Below are positions 7,270 through 14,790 of a stretch of DNA of 35,681 bases, in pieces. The stretch covers positions 1 to 35,681 of the forward strand of contig JAABTM010000019.1 in the NCBI GenBank assembly GCA_011389855.1. The letters are read 5' to 3'. The position numbers and the translations under genes were made by a program. This stretch comes from Desulfobacteraceae bacterium. Lineage in GTDB: Bacteria > Desulfobacterota > Desulfobacteria > Desulfobacterales > JAABSP01. The notes below the pieces were generated by a model that worked only from the letters and a program-made list of their open reading frames with translations, had not been told where the DNA came from and searched no databases. Position 1 is the stretch's first letter; every line of letters starts with the position of its first letter.

Positions 7270-9173
7270 CGCTTTATGGATATGCCGGACAGATCCTCCG
7301 GGTCGATTTGAGCGGCCCGGCAATCAAAAAAGAGACCCTGGACCCGGACCTGGCGGAAAATTACATCGGCGGACGCGGCTTCGTGGCCCGGATGCTCTGG
7401 GACGAAATCCCGCCGGGGACCGAACCGTTCGCGCCGGAGAACATGGTGGTGGTGGCCACCGGCCCCCTCACCGGCCATTACCTGCCCGGCAGCGGCAAGA
7501 CCCACTTCGGGACCAAATCCCCGGCTTCCGGCGGCTACGGCGACGGCAACATGGGCGGCCATTTCGGCCCGGCCCTCAAATACGCCGGCTACGACGCCAT
7601 GGTCCTGACCGGAAAGGCCGGGCGGCCCAGCTACCTGGTCATCGACGACGACCGGGTGGAGATCCGGGACGCCGCCTCCCTCTGGGGAAAAGGCGCCATC
7701 CAAACCGAGGTCGCCCTCAAAAAGGAACTCGGGGAGGATTTCGAGATCTGCACCATCGGGCCGGCGGCGGAAAATCTCGTCAGGTACGCCTGCATCTCCC
7801 ACGATTTCGGCCGTCAGTGCGGCCGGACCGGCATCGGAACGGTCTGGGGGTCTAAAAATTTAAAGGCGGTGGCCGTCCGGGGCCGGAAGCCCCTGCCGGT
7901 CTACGATTTCGACGCCGCAATGGAAGCAGGGAAACGGGCGTACGGGGATATTTACAAAAAGCCGGGCTTTACCGGATGGACCCCGGAAGGGACCGCCGGG
8001 ATCACCAATTTCGTCAACCAGGTGGGGGCCTTTCCCACCCGGAACTTCCAGACCTCCTGGGCCGCCCACCACGAGCAGATCAACGGCAAAAAGATCCTGG
8101 AACGCCTCAAGATCACCGACAAGGGGTGCTTCTGCTGCCCCATCCCCTGCGGGAAATACGGCAAGGTGGAAACGGCCCGGGGAACCGTTTACGTGGAAGG
8201 TCCGGAGTTCGAGACCATCGCCCTGTTCGGCGGCAACTGCGTTCTCCAGACCATCGAAGAAGTGGCCTGGGCCAACCAGGTCTGCGACGAACTGGGGCTC
8301 GACACCATATCCGGCGGCGCCGTGGCCGGATTCGCCATCGAGTGCTTTGAAAAGGGCCTGTTGACGGAGGAAGACTTCGGCCAACCGGTTCGATTCGGGG
8401 ATCTCGACTCGGTCCTCCACATCCTCGGTCTCATCGCCCGGCGGGAAAAGATCGGCGACGTGCTGGCCGAAGGGGTGGCCCGGGCCGCCCGGACCATCGG
8501 CAAGGGCGCCGAGGCCCTGGCGGTCCACGTCAAGGGGCTGGAATGGACCGGCTACGAATGCCGCAACGCGCCGGGCATGATGCTGGCCTACCTCACCGCG
8601 GACGTGGGCGCCCACCACAACCGGGCCTGGGTTCTGGGCAAGGACGTCACCGGCACGGACGCCGACGTCCACGCCCTCATCGAGGCCGGCGGATCGGGCG
8701 AGCGGATGGCCAAATCAGCGGTCCGGGGCAAGGCCCGGGGGGTCATCGACTCCCAGCACCTCCGGCCCATGTTCGACGTGCTGGGCACCTGCCGGCTCCA
8801 GATGATGGAACTGGGCTTCGAGGTGGCGCACTACGAGGAGCTGAGCGCCCTGATCACCGGCCGGAAACGGACCTGGGACGAACTGATCGCGGTGTCGGAG
8901 AAAATCTGGCACCTCACCCGGGCCTTTTCGGCCCGGGAGATCGACGGCTTCGGCCGGAAGATGGACATGCCCCCGCCCCGGCTGTGCCGGGAGGCGATCC
9001 TCGACGGTCCCAACCAGGGCCATTTCATCACCGAGGACGAGGTCAACATCATGCTGGACGAATACTACGCGGCCCGGGGCTGGAACGAGGACGGCATCCC
9101 CACCACGGCGACCCTGGAGCGCGTGGGCCTGGACGACGTGGCCCGAAACCTGAACCCCCATCAACCCCAATAA
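7266..9173 (+). CDS. Tungsten aldehyde:ferredoxin oxidoreductase (AOR family)
   Basis: A 635-residue AOR-family enzyme. The start is the ATG overlapping the ferredoxin stop. The N-terminal domain has 'NYIGGRGFVARMLW', 'ATGPLTGHYLPGSGKTHFGTKSP' and 'GDGNMGGHFGPALKYAGYD', which bind the bis-pterin tungsten cofactor. 'CFCCPIPC' gives C288-x2-C291-x3-C295, and C509 in 'LGTCRLQ' is the fourth [4Fe-4S] ligand expected in this family. Members oxidise aldehydes to acids, including formaldehyde in the FOR subgroup, and pass electrons to ferredoxin. Clustering with a methylamine methyltransferase homologue and an amine oxidoreductase suggests it may oxidise formaldehyde or another aldehyde released during demethylation. 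That substrate is inference. Other subgroups (tungsten benzoyl-CoA reductase, YdhV-like) remain possible. Confidence 0.93.
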   Translation: MTLYGYAGQILRVDLSGPAIKKETLDPDLAENYIGGRGFVARMLWDEIPPGTEPFAPENMVVVATGPLTGHYLPGSGKTHFGTKSPASGGYGDGNMGGHFGPALKYAGYDAMVLTGKAGRPSYLVIDDDRVEIRDAASLWGKGAIQTEVALKKELGEDFEICTIGPAAENLVRYACISHDFGRQCGRTGIGTVWGSKNLKAVAVRGRKPLPVYDFDAAMEAGKRAYGDIYKKPGFTGWTPEGTAGITNFVNQVGAFPTRNFQTSWAAHHEQINGKKILERLKITDKGCFCCPIPCGKYGKVETARGTVYVEGPEFETIALFGGNCVLQTIEEVAWANQVCDELGLDTISGGAVAGFAIECFEKGLLTEEDFGQPVRFGDLDSVLHILGLIARREKIGDVLAEGVARAARTIGKGAEALAVHVKGLEWTGYECRNAPGMMLAYLTADVGAHHNRAWVLGKDVTGTDADVHALIEAGGSGERMAKSAVRGKARGVIDSQHLRPMFDVLGTCRLQMMELGFEVAHYEELSALITGRKRTWDELIAVSEKIWHLTRAFSAREIDGFGRKMDMPPPRLCREAILDGPNQGHFITEDEVNIMLDEYYAARGWNEDGIPTTATLERVGLDDVARNLNPHQPQ

Positions 9174-9183
9174 GGAGGCCCCA

Positions 9184-10383
9184 ATGCGTAAAATCTACAT
9201 CCCGGACACCGCGGACACCACCGCCGACGCGGTGGTCATCGGCGGCGGCGTCGTCGGCGCGGCCACCGCCTACTGGCTCTCCAAAGCCGGGCTGGACACG
9301 GTCCTGGTGGAGGCCAAGGACGGCCTGGGCGAACTCACCACCGGGGCCTCCGCCGAATGCTTCCGGTGCCAGTTCACCGAACCGGCCATCGTGCCCCTGG
9401 CCAGGGAAAGCGTCGATTTCTTTGAAAACTTCCCGGAGCGGATCGGGTTGCCCGGCCACGAAATCCATCTCCATCAGCAGGGATACCTCTTCATCACCGA
9501 CAAGGAGGAGATGCTGCCGAACCTCCAGGCCGCCATAGAGGAACAGCATCGACTCGGGGTCGAAGGATCGGAATTTCTGAACCGGGACGAAGTCCGCAAA
9601 CGGTTCCCCTTTCTGTCGCCGTCGGTGGCCGGGGCCACCTTCCGGAACGCGGACGGCTGGCTCTCGGTCCACGAACTGGTCCAGGGATACGCCAAGGCGT
9701 CCACGGCCCGGTTCTTCGTCCGGACAAAGGTCATCGACGTGCTCACCGACAAAGGGGGCGTATCGGGGGTCAAGACCGACCGGGGCACGATTTCGACCCG
9801 CCACGTGGTCAACGCGGCCGGCCCCTTCGCCGGCGTCATCGGAAAAATGGTCGGGCTCGACCTGCCCCTGGAGCCGGTCCTCCGGCAGAAGGCTTTCGTG
9901 GAGTCGGACAAGATCCCCACGGAAGCCCCCTTCACGGTCAACCTGGTCAACGGCTCCTACTGGCGGCCCGAGGCCGGCGGCGCCCTGGTGGGATGGGTCA
10001 ATCCCGACGAGCCGGCCTCGGCGCCCCTGGAAAATCCCGTGGGAGACTGGGACTTCCCGGCCATGGCCCTGGACAAGGTCCGGGAGCTGACCCCCTTCTG
10101 GGACAGCATCATCGAGAACCTGAAGGCCAACGACATTTCCGTGTCCGCCGGACAGTACGTCTACACGCCGGACCAGCAGCCCATCATCGGCCCGGTGACG
10201 GAAGTCCCCGGGTTTCACCTCAACTGCGGCTACTGGATAGGCATCATGGTCTCCCCGGCCGTCGGCCGCCTCTGCGCCGACCTCGTCACCGGCGCCCGGG
10301 AGAACAAGGACAACCCCCTGCGGCTGAGCCGCTACAAGGAAGGCGCGGTGGACAAGGGGAGCAGTTTTTTGAGCGGACACTGA
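9184..10383 (+). CDS. FAD-dependent oxidoreductase of the DAO/sarcosine oxidase-beta family
   Basis: A 399-residue cytoplasmic flavoprotein from ATG 9184 with AAGGAGG upstream, 10 nt after the AOR gene. 'ADAVVIGGGVVGAATAYWLSK' (about residues 15-35) is the FAD-binding beta-alpha-beta with GxGxxG, and 'VLVEA' ends the second strand with the ribose-binding Glu. 'VVNAAGPFA' and the C-terminal 'VYTPDQQPIIGPV' plus 'LNCGYWIGIMVSPAVGRLCADLV' are typical of SoxB, DadA and dimethylglycine dehydrogenase-type DAO enzymes. They oxidise N-methyl or amino groups of glycine derivatives. In this cluster a dimethylglycine, sarcosine or other N-methyl compound is the natural guess, and would release formaldehyde for the neighbouring AOR. 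No covalent-flavin evidence was checked. Confidence 0.9.
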   Translation: MRKIYIPDTADTTADAVVIGGGVVGAATAYWLSKAGLDTVLVEAKDGLGELTTGASAECFRCQFTEPAIVPLARESVDFFENFPERIGLPGHEIHLHQQGYLFITDKEEMLPNLQAAIEEQHRLGVEGSEFLNRDEVRKRFPFLSPSVAGATFRNADGWLSVHELVQGYAKASTARFFVRTKVIDVLTDKGGVSGVKTDRGTISTRHVVNAAGPFAGVIGKMVGLDLPLEPVLRQKAFVESDKIPTEAPFTVNLVNGSYWRPEAGGALVGWVNPDEPASAPLENPVGDWDFPAMALDKVRELTPFWDSIIENLKANDISVSAGQYVYTPDQQPIIGPVTEVPGFHLNCGYWIGIMVSPAVGRLCADLVTGARENKDNPLRLSRYKEGAVDKGSSFLSGH

Positions 10384-10434
10384 TCGCTTACGGGATCGGG
10401 AAGCTTCGGGACACCCTAACCTAACCCCCCCCGG

Positions 10435-10461
10435 CCCCCCTTCCCTGGGAGGGATGGGGGG
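10435..10461. repeat. C/G-rich hairpin downstream of the FAD oxidoreductase gene
   Basis: A run of C followed by 'ttccctggga' and a run of G forms an imperfect hairpin about 50 nt after the flavoprotein stop. No T-run follows. It may terminate or stabilise the operon transcript, or be one more REP-type palindrome. Confidence 0.45.
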
Positions 10462-10502
10462 AGACAGGCTTTTGGGTGGGTGGGGATTTAAAGAATTTAC
10501 GG

Positions 10503-10529
10503 TTGACAGGCCCGCCGCCACCGGTTAAT
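10503..10529 (+). promoter_or_regulatory. Candidate sigma70-type promoter of the betaine-binding-protein gene
   Basis: TTGACA (10503-10508) and GTTAAT (10524-10529) are separated by 15 nt, shorter than ideal; TAATGT at 10526 would give 17 nt. It lies 75 nt upstream of the start at 10605, after the hairpin at 10435. This suggests the gene is transcribed on its own. Confidence 0.4.
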
Positions 10530-10604
10530 GTGCGGATGTTTAGATCAATATGCTCGAATCATGGGCAATCGCCCCATTATGCAACCCAAACCACAGGAGG
10601 AACC

Positions 10605-11468
10605 ATGAAGAAACTGCTCGTTGTACTCACAGTTTGCGCCGCGATGGTCGTCGGCGTCATGCCCGCCCTTGCATCCAAAGGCAAGCTCACCCTGGTCTAT
10701 ACTGAGTGGGCCTGAGCGACCGCGAGCACGCACGTGCTCAAAGCCGCCTTGGAACAGGCTGGCTATGATGTGGAAACCCTGCCCGTGGCCGCAGCGGCCA
10801 TCTACCAGGCCCTGGCCACCGGCAACGCCGACGCCATGACCACCGCCTGGCTGCCGATCACCCACGCCGATTATATGAAGAAAGTGGGCGAGGATGTCGT
10901 CAACCTCGGCACCAACCTCAACGGCCCGGCCGTCCTGGGATGGGTGGTGCCCGACTATGTCGACATCGATTCGATCCCCGAGATGAAAGACCCCAAGATC
11001 GCCGACAAATTCAACAACAGGATCATCGGCATCGACCCGGGCGCCGGGATCATGCGCTACTCCGAAAAGGCCCTCAAAGCCTACGATCTGGAAGACGAGT
11101 ATGAGCTGATGGGAGGCAGCGGCGCCACCATGACCGGCGCCCTGAGCAACGCCATCAAGGCCGACGAATGGGTCGTGGTCACCGGATGGGCCCCCCATTG
11201 GAAGTTTGGGCGCTGGGACCTGAAAATCCTGGAAGACCCCAAGAAAACGCTGGGCGAACTGGAGCACGTAGACACCATCGTCCGCAAGGGTCTGAAAAAA
11301 GACATGCCCGAAGCCTACGCCATCATCGACCGGTTTGAATGGGACGATACGGACATCGCCCAGGTCATGGACTGGAACACCGCCAAAAACGCCGATCCGG
11401 ACGAGACCGCCAAGAAATGGGTGGCGCGGAACCCGGAGAAGGTAAACAAGTGGCTCACTGGTAAATAA
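10605..11468 (+). CDS. Glycine-betaine-type substrate-binding protein with in-frame TGA (probable selenoprotein)
   Basis: A 287-codon gene from ATG 10605 (CAGGAGG at 10594-10600). Residues 1-23 are a Sec signal peptide ending 'MPALA'. The mature part has OpuAC/ProX features: 'LVYTEWA' at the N-terminus, 'GNADAMTTAWLPITHADY', 'GIDPGAGIM' and 'VVVTGWAPHWKF', which in this family build the aromatic cage for quaternary amines. Codon 37 is TGA (10713-10715), and the same frame continues without change for 250 codons ('ATASTHVLKAALEQ'). From memory, relatives carry Cys in 'EWACA' at this place, so selenocysteine is the best reading. A hairpin follows the TGA. The alternative is a nonsense mutation in a Cys codon. 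Permease and ATPase genes are not in the window. It sits next to the MttB-like cluster, consistent with betaine uptake or sensing. Confidence 0.8.
10724..10739 (+). promoter_or_regulatory. Candidate bacterial SECIS hairpin
   Basis: Starting 9 nt after the TGA, GAGCAC (10724-10729) pairs perfectly with GTGCTC (10734-10739) around the tetraloop GCAC, inside the coding sequence. Bacterial SECIS elements are short hairpins just after the UGA with G at the start of the loop. This one agrees in position and loop G but is slightly closer to the UGA than the fdhF element and has no bulged U. Confidence 0.45.
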
Positions 11469-11490
11469 GGGAATCCCATTCCCGAACCCA

Positions 11491-11521
11491 GACCTCCGAG
11501 GTTTTCAAAACCTCGGAGGTC
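11491..11521. repeat. Dispersed palindrome, copy 2
   Basis: A perfect 15-bp inverted repeat (11491-11505 against 11507-11521, one-base centre). It repeats the sequence and flanks of the copy at 4437-4467. It begins 23 nt after the betaine-binding-protein stop and may double as a transcription terminator, although no T-run follows. Confidence 0.8.
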
Positions 11522-11652
11522 TTCGTCCTGATGATTAGCCCCCGCAATCGGGTTCCCGACCCGTCATTCGACCCCAGCCCCGCCTTTTCCCCCTTCCCAT
11601 GGATGACCCCGTGGAGCACGTCGCTCAATGGAAACCGAACATCACATTTATC

Positions 11653-13452
11653 ATGCCCGAGATTCCATTGAAGAAATCCACCATACTCGTTGTGGACGAC
11701 GAAGATCTCGTGCGGGAGATGCTGCGGAATTTCCTTGTCACAAAAGGCTACGACGCCTTTCAAGCGGAAAATTACGCCGGCGCCCTGGACCTGCTAAATC
11801 GGTTCGAGGTGGATTTGATCCTGGCCGATATCCGGATACCCGGAAAATCCGGCGTCGATCTTCTGGAGACGGTCAAATCCCTGGGCCTGGACGCGCCGGT
11901 GATCATGATCACCGGACAGCCGGACATCGAAACCGCCGCCGACGCCCTCCGGCTGGGGGCCTTCGATTACGTTGTCAAGCCCTTTAAGTTCAAATCGTTT
12001 CTCGCCATTATCGAAAAGGCGCTGCATCACAAAGCGCTGCTGGATGGAAAGCGACGACTGGAAATCGAAAACCGGGTCTATCGCGAACACCTGGAAGAGA
12101 TGGTCGGCGCCCGAACGGCGGAACTCGAAAAAGTCAACAGAAGCCTGCGGCGGGAAATCGACCGCCGCATCGCGGCTCAGAAGCTCATGCGGATCCAGCG
12201 GGATCTGGGCATCCGCCTCAATGCCGCTACGGATTCGAAAACAGCCGCGGCGCACGCCTTCGACGCCTTGTTCGAGATCAACGAGATAGACGGGGCCGCC
12301 CTCTTCGGCCGGGATGACGAATCGGACGAGCCCTTCCTGCTGCACCACGCGGACTTGCCGGAACCCTTCATCCGGGCGGCGTCCGGGCTTGAAACGGACG
12401 GCGGAAAAGACGGATCGCTCTTCCCGGATGCGCCCGCCTGCGGCCCGCCTTCGGTGATCATCGGGGATTCGGAGGCCGCGGATCAAGGAGATTTCCCGAA
12501 ATGGACGGGCATCCTCCCCCTCCGCCACGAAAACCGGACCATCGCCTCCCTGATCGTCGCGTCCCGGGAGCGCCGCCGCGTTTCGCATCATACGGTCCAC
12601 GGCCTGGAGGTCATCGCCTCCCAGCTCGGCGGCGTCATCGCCCGGATAGACGCCCAAAAAGAGGCGCGGATCAAGGAAAAGCAGCTGATCCAGGCCGACA
12701 AGATGAAGTCCCTGGGCATCCTGGTCTCGGGCATGGCCCATGAGATCAGCAATCCCAACAATTTCATCATGCTCAATATCCCCCTGCTGTCGGACTCGTG
12801 GAGAGACGCCCTGCCGGTCCTGGAGCGCCACTACCGGTCCGCCGGCGATTTCCCCCTGGCCGACCTTCCCTTTTCCGAGATGCGGGATCACATCCCCGAG
12901 CTGTTGGCGGCCATCGGCGACGGGGCCAATCGCATCAAAAAGATCGTATCGAGCCTCAAGGAATATGCACGGGGCGGGGCCGCCAATCTGACGGAGGACG
13001 TGAACCTGAACGACGTGCTGGACGAGGCCCTGCTCCTGATGAACACCCCCCTCAAAAAAGCGACGGACCGGCTGATGATCGACCGCGATCCGGCCCTGCC
13101 GCCGGTGCGGGGATCGTTCCACCAGTTGGAGCAGGTGATGATCAACCTCATCCAGAACGCCTGCCAGGCCCTGACTGACAAAGCACAGCCCATCGAGATC
13201 GCGACCCGGCGCGACCCATCGACCGATACGGTGGCCGTCCAAATCAAGGACGGCGGGCCGGGCATCCCCGCGGATCATCTCGACCGGATTTTCGACCCCT
13301 TCTTCACCACCAAACGGGCCGCCGGCGGGTGCGGCCTCGGCCTCTCCATATGCGCCGGCATCGTCAAAGAACACGGCGGAAAGATCGAACTGGCGTCCGG
13401 GCCCGGCGAAGGGACCACCGTTATTCTTGTATTTTCGGCGGGGTGCGAATGA
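11653..13452 (+). CDS. Response regulator-GAF-like-histidine kinase hybrid
   Basis: A 599-residue cytoplasmic protein. Residues 8-125 are a REC domain with 'VVDDED' and phospho-acceptor D59 in 'LILADIRIPG'. A coiled coil follows (about 130-185, 'YREHLEEMVGARTAELEKVN'), then a GAF-like sensor region (about 185-340). A histidine kinase core comes next: H363 in 'GMAHEISNPNN', N-box 'NLIQNACQAL', 'KDGGPGIP', 'FDPFFTTK' and 'GCGLGLSICAGI'. Kinases that begin with REC are often controlled by another kinase, here possibly the CheA at 16987. Start is uncertain: ATG 11653 places the REC domain at the N-terminus as usual, while ATG 11599 is also open, and neither has a clear ribosome site. First gene of the signalling block. 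Confidence 0.88.
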   Translation: MPEIPLKKSTILVVDDEDLVREMLRNFLVTKGYDAFQAENYAGALDLLNRFEVDLILADIRIPGKSGVDLLETVKSLGLDAPVIMITGQPDIETAADALRLGAFDYVVKPFKFKSFLAIIEKALHHKALLDGKRRLEIENRVYREHLEEMVGARTAELEKVNRSLRREIDRRIAAQKLMRIQRDLGIRLNAATDSKTAAAHAFDALFEINEIDGAALFGRDDESDEPFLLHHADLPEPFIRAASGLETDGGKDGSLFPDAPACGPPSVIIGDSEAADQGDFPKWTGILPLRHENRTIASLIVASRERRRVSHHTVHGLEVIASQLGGVIARIDAQKEARIKEKQLIQADKMKSLGILVSGMAHEISNPNNFIMLNIPLLSDSWRDALPVLERHYRSAGDFPLADLPFSEMRDHIPELLAAIGDGANRIKKIVSSLKEYARGGAANLTEDVNLNDVLDEALLLMNTPLKKATDRLMIDRDPALPPVRGSFHQLEQVMINLIQNACQALTDKAQPIEIATRRDPSTDTVAVQIKDGGPGIPADHLDRIFDPFFTTKRAAGGCGLGLSICAGIVKEHGGKIELASGPGEGTTVILVFSAGCE

Positions 13453-13463
13453 CATCTCTTCGC

Positions 13464-13492
13464 TTGATGACGACAACCCGCAGAAATATCTT
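13464..13492 (+). promoter_or_regulatory. Possible promoter before the PP2C gene
   Basis: TTGATG (13464-13469) and TATCTT (13487-13492) are separated by 17 nt, in a short AT-rich gap between the kinase gene and the start at 13538. Each hexamer matches the sigma70 consensus at four of six positions. Confidence 0.3.
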
Positions 13493-13537
13493 TAATTATC
13501 TATCTCAATCATGCTATGCTCGTCCAGGAATGAAACG

Positions 13538-14761
13538 ATGAGCAAACACATCCTGATCGCCGAAGACGAAAAACAGGCCCGGCTGTCCCTGAGCCTCATC
13601 CTCAAAGGGGCCGGTTACCGGGTCACCGCCGTCGAAAACGGCGCCCGGGCCCTGACGGAACTCATGACGCCCGAACAGAACGGGCAGCCGGCGGATCTGC
13701 TGCTGACCGACATCAAGATGCCCGAAATGGACGGCCTGGCGCTGATCCAGGCCCTTAAATCCCACGGCCTCGATGTTCCGGCCGTTGCCATGACCGGCTT
13801 CGGCGACAAGGATGCGGTTGTCCAGCTTCTCAGGAGCGGCTGCAAGGATTATCTTGAAAAACCCCTGTCGGCCGAAGAGATATTGGCATGTGTTGAAAAA
13901 GTGCTGAGTGAAGCGGAGAAAACGACCGGCGACAGGATGGGTTCTCCGCGAGACAACGGCGACGATTCCCGGCTGTGGCGGGATATCGGCGCCTACAAAC
14001 GCCATCTGGACCGTCTGAGCGCCCAGTTCGATTCGGCCGTGGGGGTTTACCACGAACTCGTTGAAATCGCGCCCCGGTCGCTCAGCATTCCCTTTGCCTG
14101 GAAAAACCGCCCTCTGACTACGCTCGGCGGAGATTTCATCGGCGTCGAAAGCCGGTCGACCACCCATGACGCGCTCATCGCCGACGTGGCGGGTCACGAC
14201 CTCGGGGCCTCGTTCCACACGGTCCTGATCAAAGCCTTTTTAGAGGAAAACGCCCGGCAAAGGAACGACGGCGCCACCCTGTTCCACCTGATCAACCGCC
14301 ATCTCCTTGAAAGCGGCAAGAACCAGCGGATGATCACCGCCCTCTTCGTCCGCATCGACCTCGACGCCATGGCGGGCTTTTTGACCACGGCGGGCCATCC
14401 GCCCCTGATCCATCTGCCGGCGTCGTCCGGGGCGATCGCCCGTCTTACCACCCAGGGGCCGGTTTTGGGCATCCATGAAACCGCGGCATTCGACAGCCTT
14501 CAATTCGACATCGGGCCCGGCGACCGGTTGTTTCTCCATACCGACGGCGTCACCGGCGCGACCCGCCTCGATACGACCGACGGCCGGATGGAAAAGCTGT
14601 CCGAAAGCGGGCTGGAAAAAATTTTGCTTTCCCATCGAAAAAATGATCTGACCGCCATGGTCGCAGCCGCGTGGCGGGATGTGCTGGCCCATTGCGATGG
14701 CAGACCCGACGACGATATGCTTCTGGCGGGCATCGAAATACCGGAAAATGAGGATATATAG
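13538..14761 (+). CDS. REC-PP2C (RsbU/SpoIIE-type) phosphatase
   Basis: A 407-residue protein from ATG 13538 with AGGAA upstream; the open frame begins 9 codons earlier. Residues 1-125 are a REC domain with 'IAEDEK', D58 in 'LLLTDIKMPEMDG' and K in 'DYLEKPLS'. A linker of about 60 residues leads to a PP2C-like Ser/Thr phosphatase (about 185-400) with metal-binding 'GGDFIGV', 'ALIADVAGHDLGAS', 'TTAGHPPLI' and 'DRLFLHTDGVT' plus 'DDMLLAGIEI'. Such proteins dephosphorylate STAS-domain antagonists in partner-switching systems, activated by REC phosphorylation. The next gene encodes both an RsbW-like ATPase and a STAS domain, an obvious candidate substrate. CheA in the same cluster is a plausible phosphodonor. 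Confidence 0.92.
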   Translation: MSKHILIAEDEKQARLSLSLILKGAGYRVTAVENGARALTELMTPEQNGQPADLLLTDIKMPEMDGLALIQALKSHGLDVPAVAMTGFGDKDAVVQLLRSGCKDYLEKPLSAEEILACVEKVLSEAEKTTGDRMGSPRDNGDDSRLWRDIGAYKRHLDRLSAQFDSAVGVYHELVEIAPRSLSIPFAWKNRPLTTLGGDFIGVESRSTTHDALIADVAGHDLGASFHTVLIKAFLEENARQRNDGATLFHLINRHLLESGKNQRMITALFVRIDLDAMAGFLTTAGHPPLIHLPASSGAIARLTTQGPVLGIHETAAFDSLQFDIGPGDRLFLHTDGVTGATRLDTTDGRMEKLSESGLEKILLSHRKNDLTAMVAAAWRDVLAHCDGRPDDDMLLAGIEIPENEDI

Positions 14762-14790
14762 AACTGATCCATGAACGGACCCTATCGAAC

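Noticed and set aside
10734-11468. Short binding-protein gene starting at GTG 10734
   Set aside because: It would lack the signal peptide and the first strand of the fold and has no ribosome site; the upstream frame with read-through of TGA explains the sequence better.
11599-11652. Longer start of the REC-kinase at ATG 11599
   Set aside because: It adds 18 residues before the REC domain with no Shine-Dalgarno; 11653 is preferred, though the choice is not certain.
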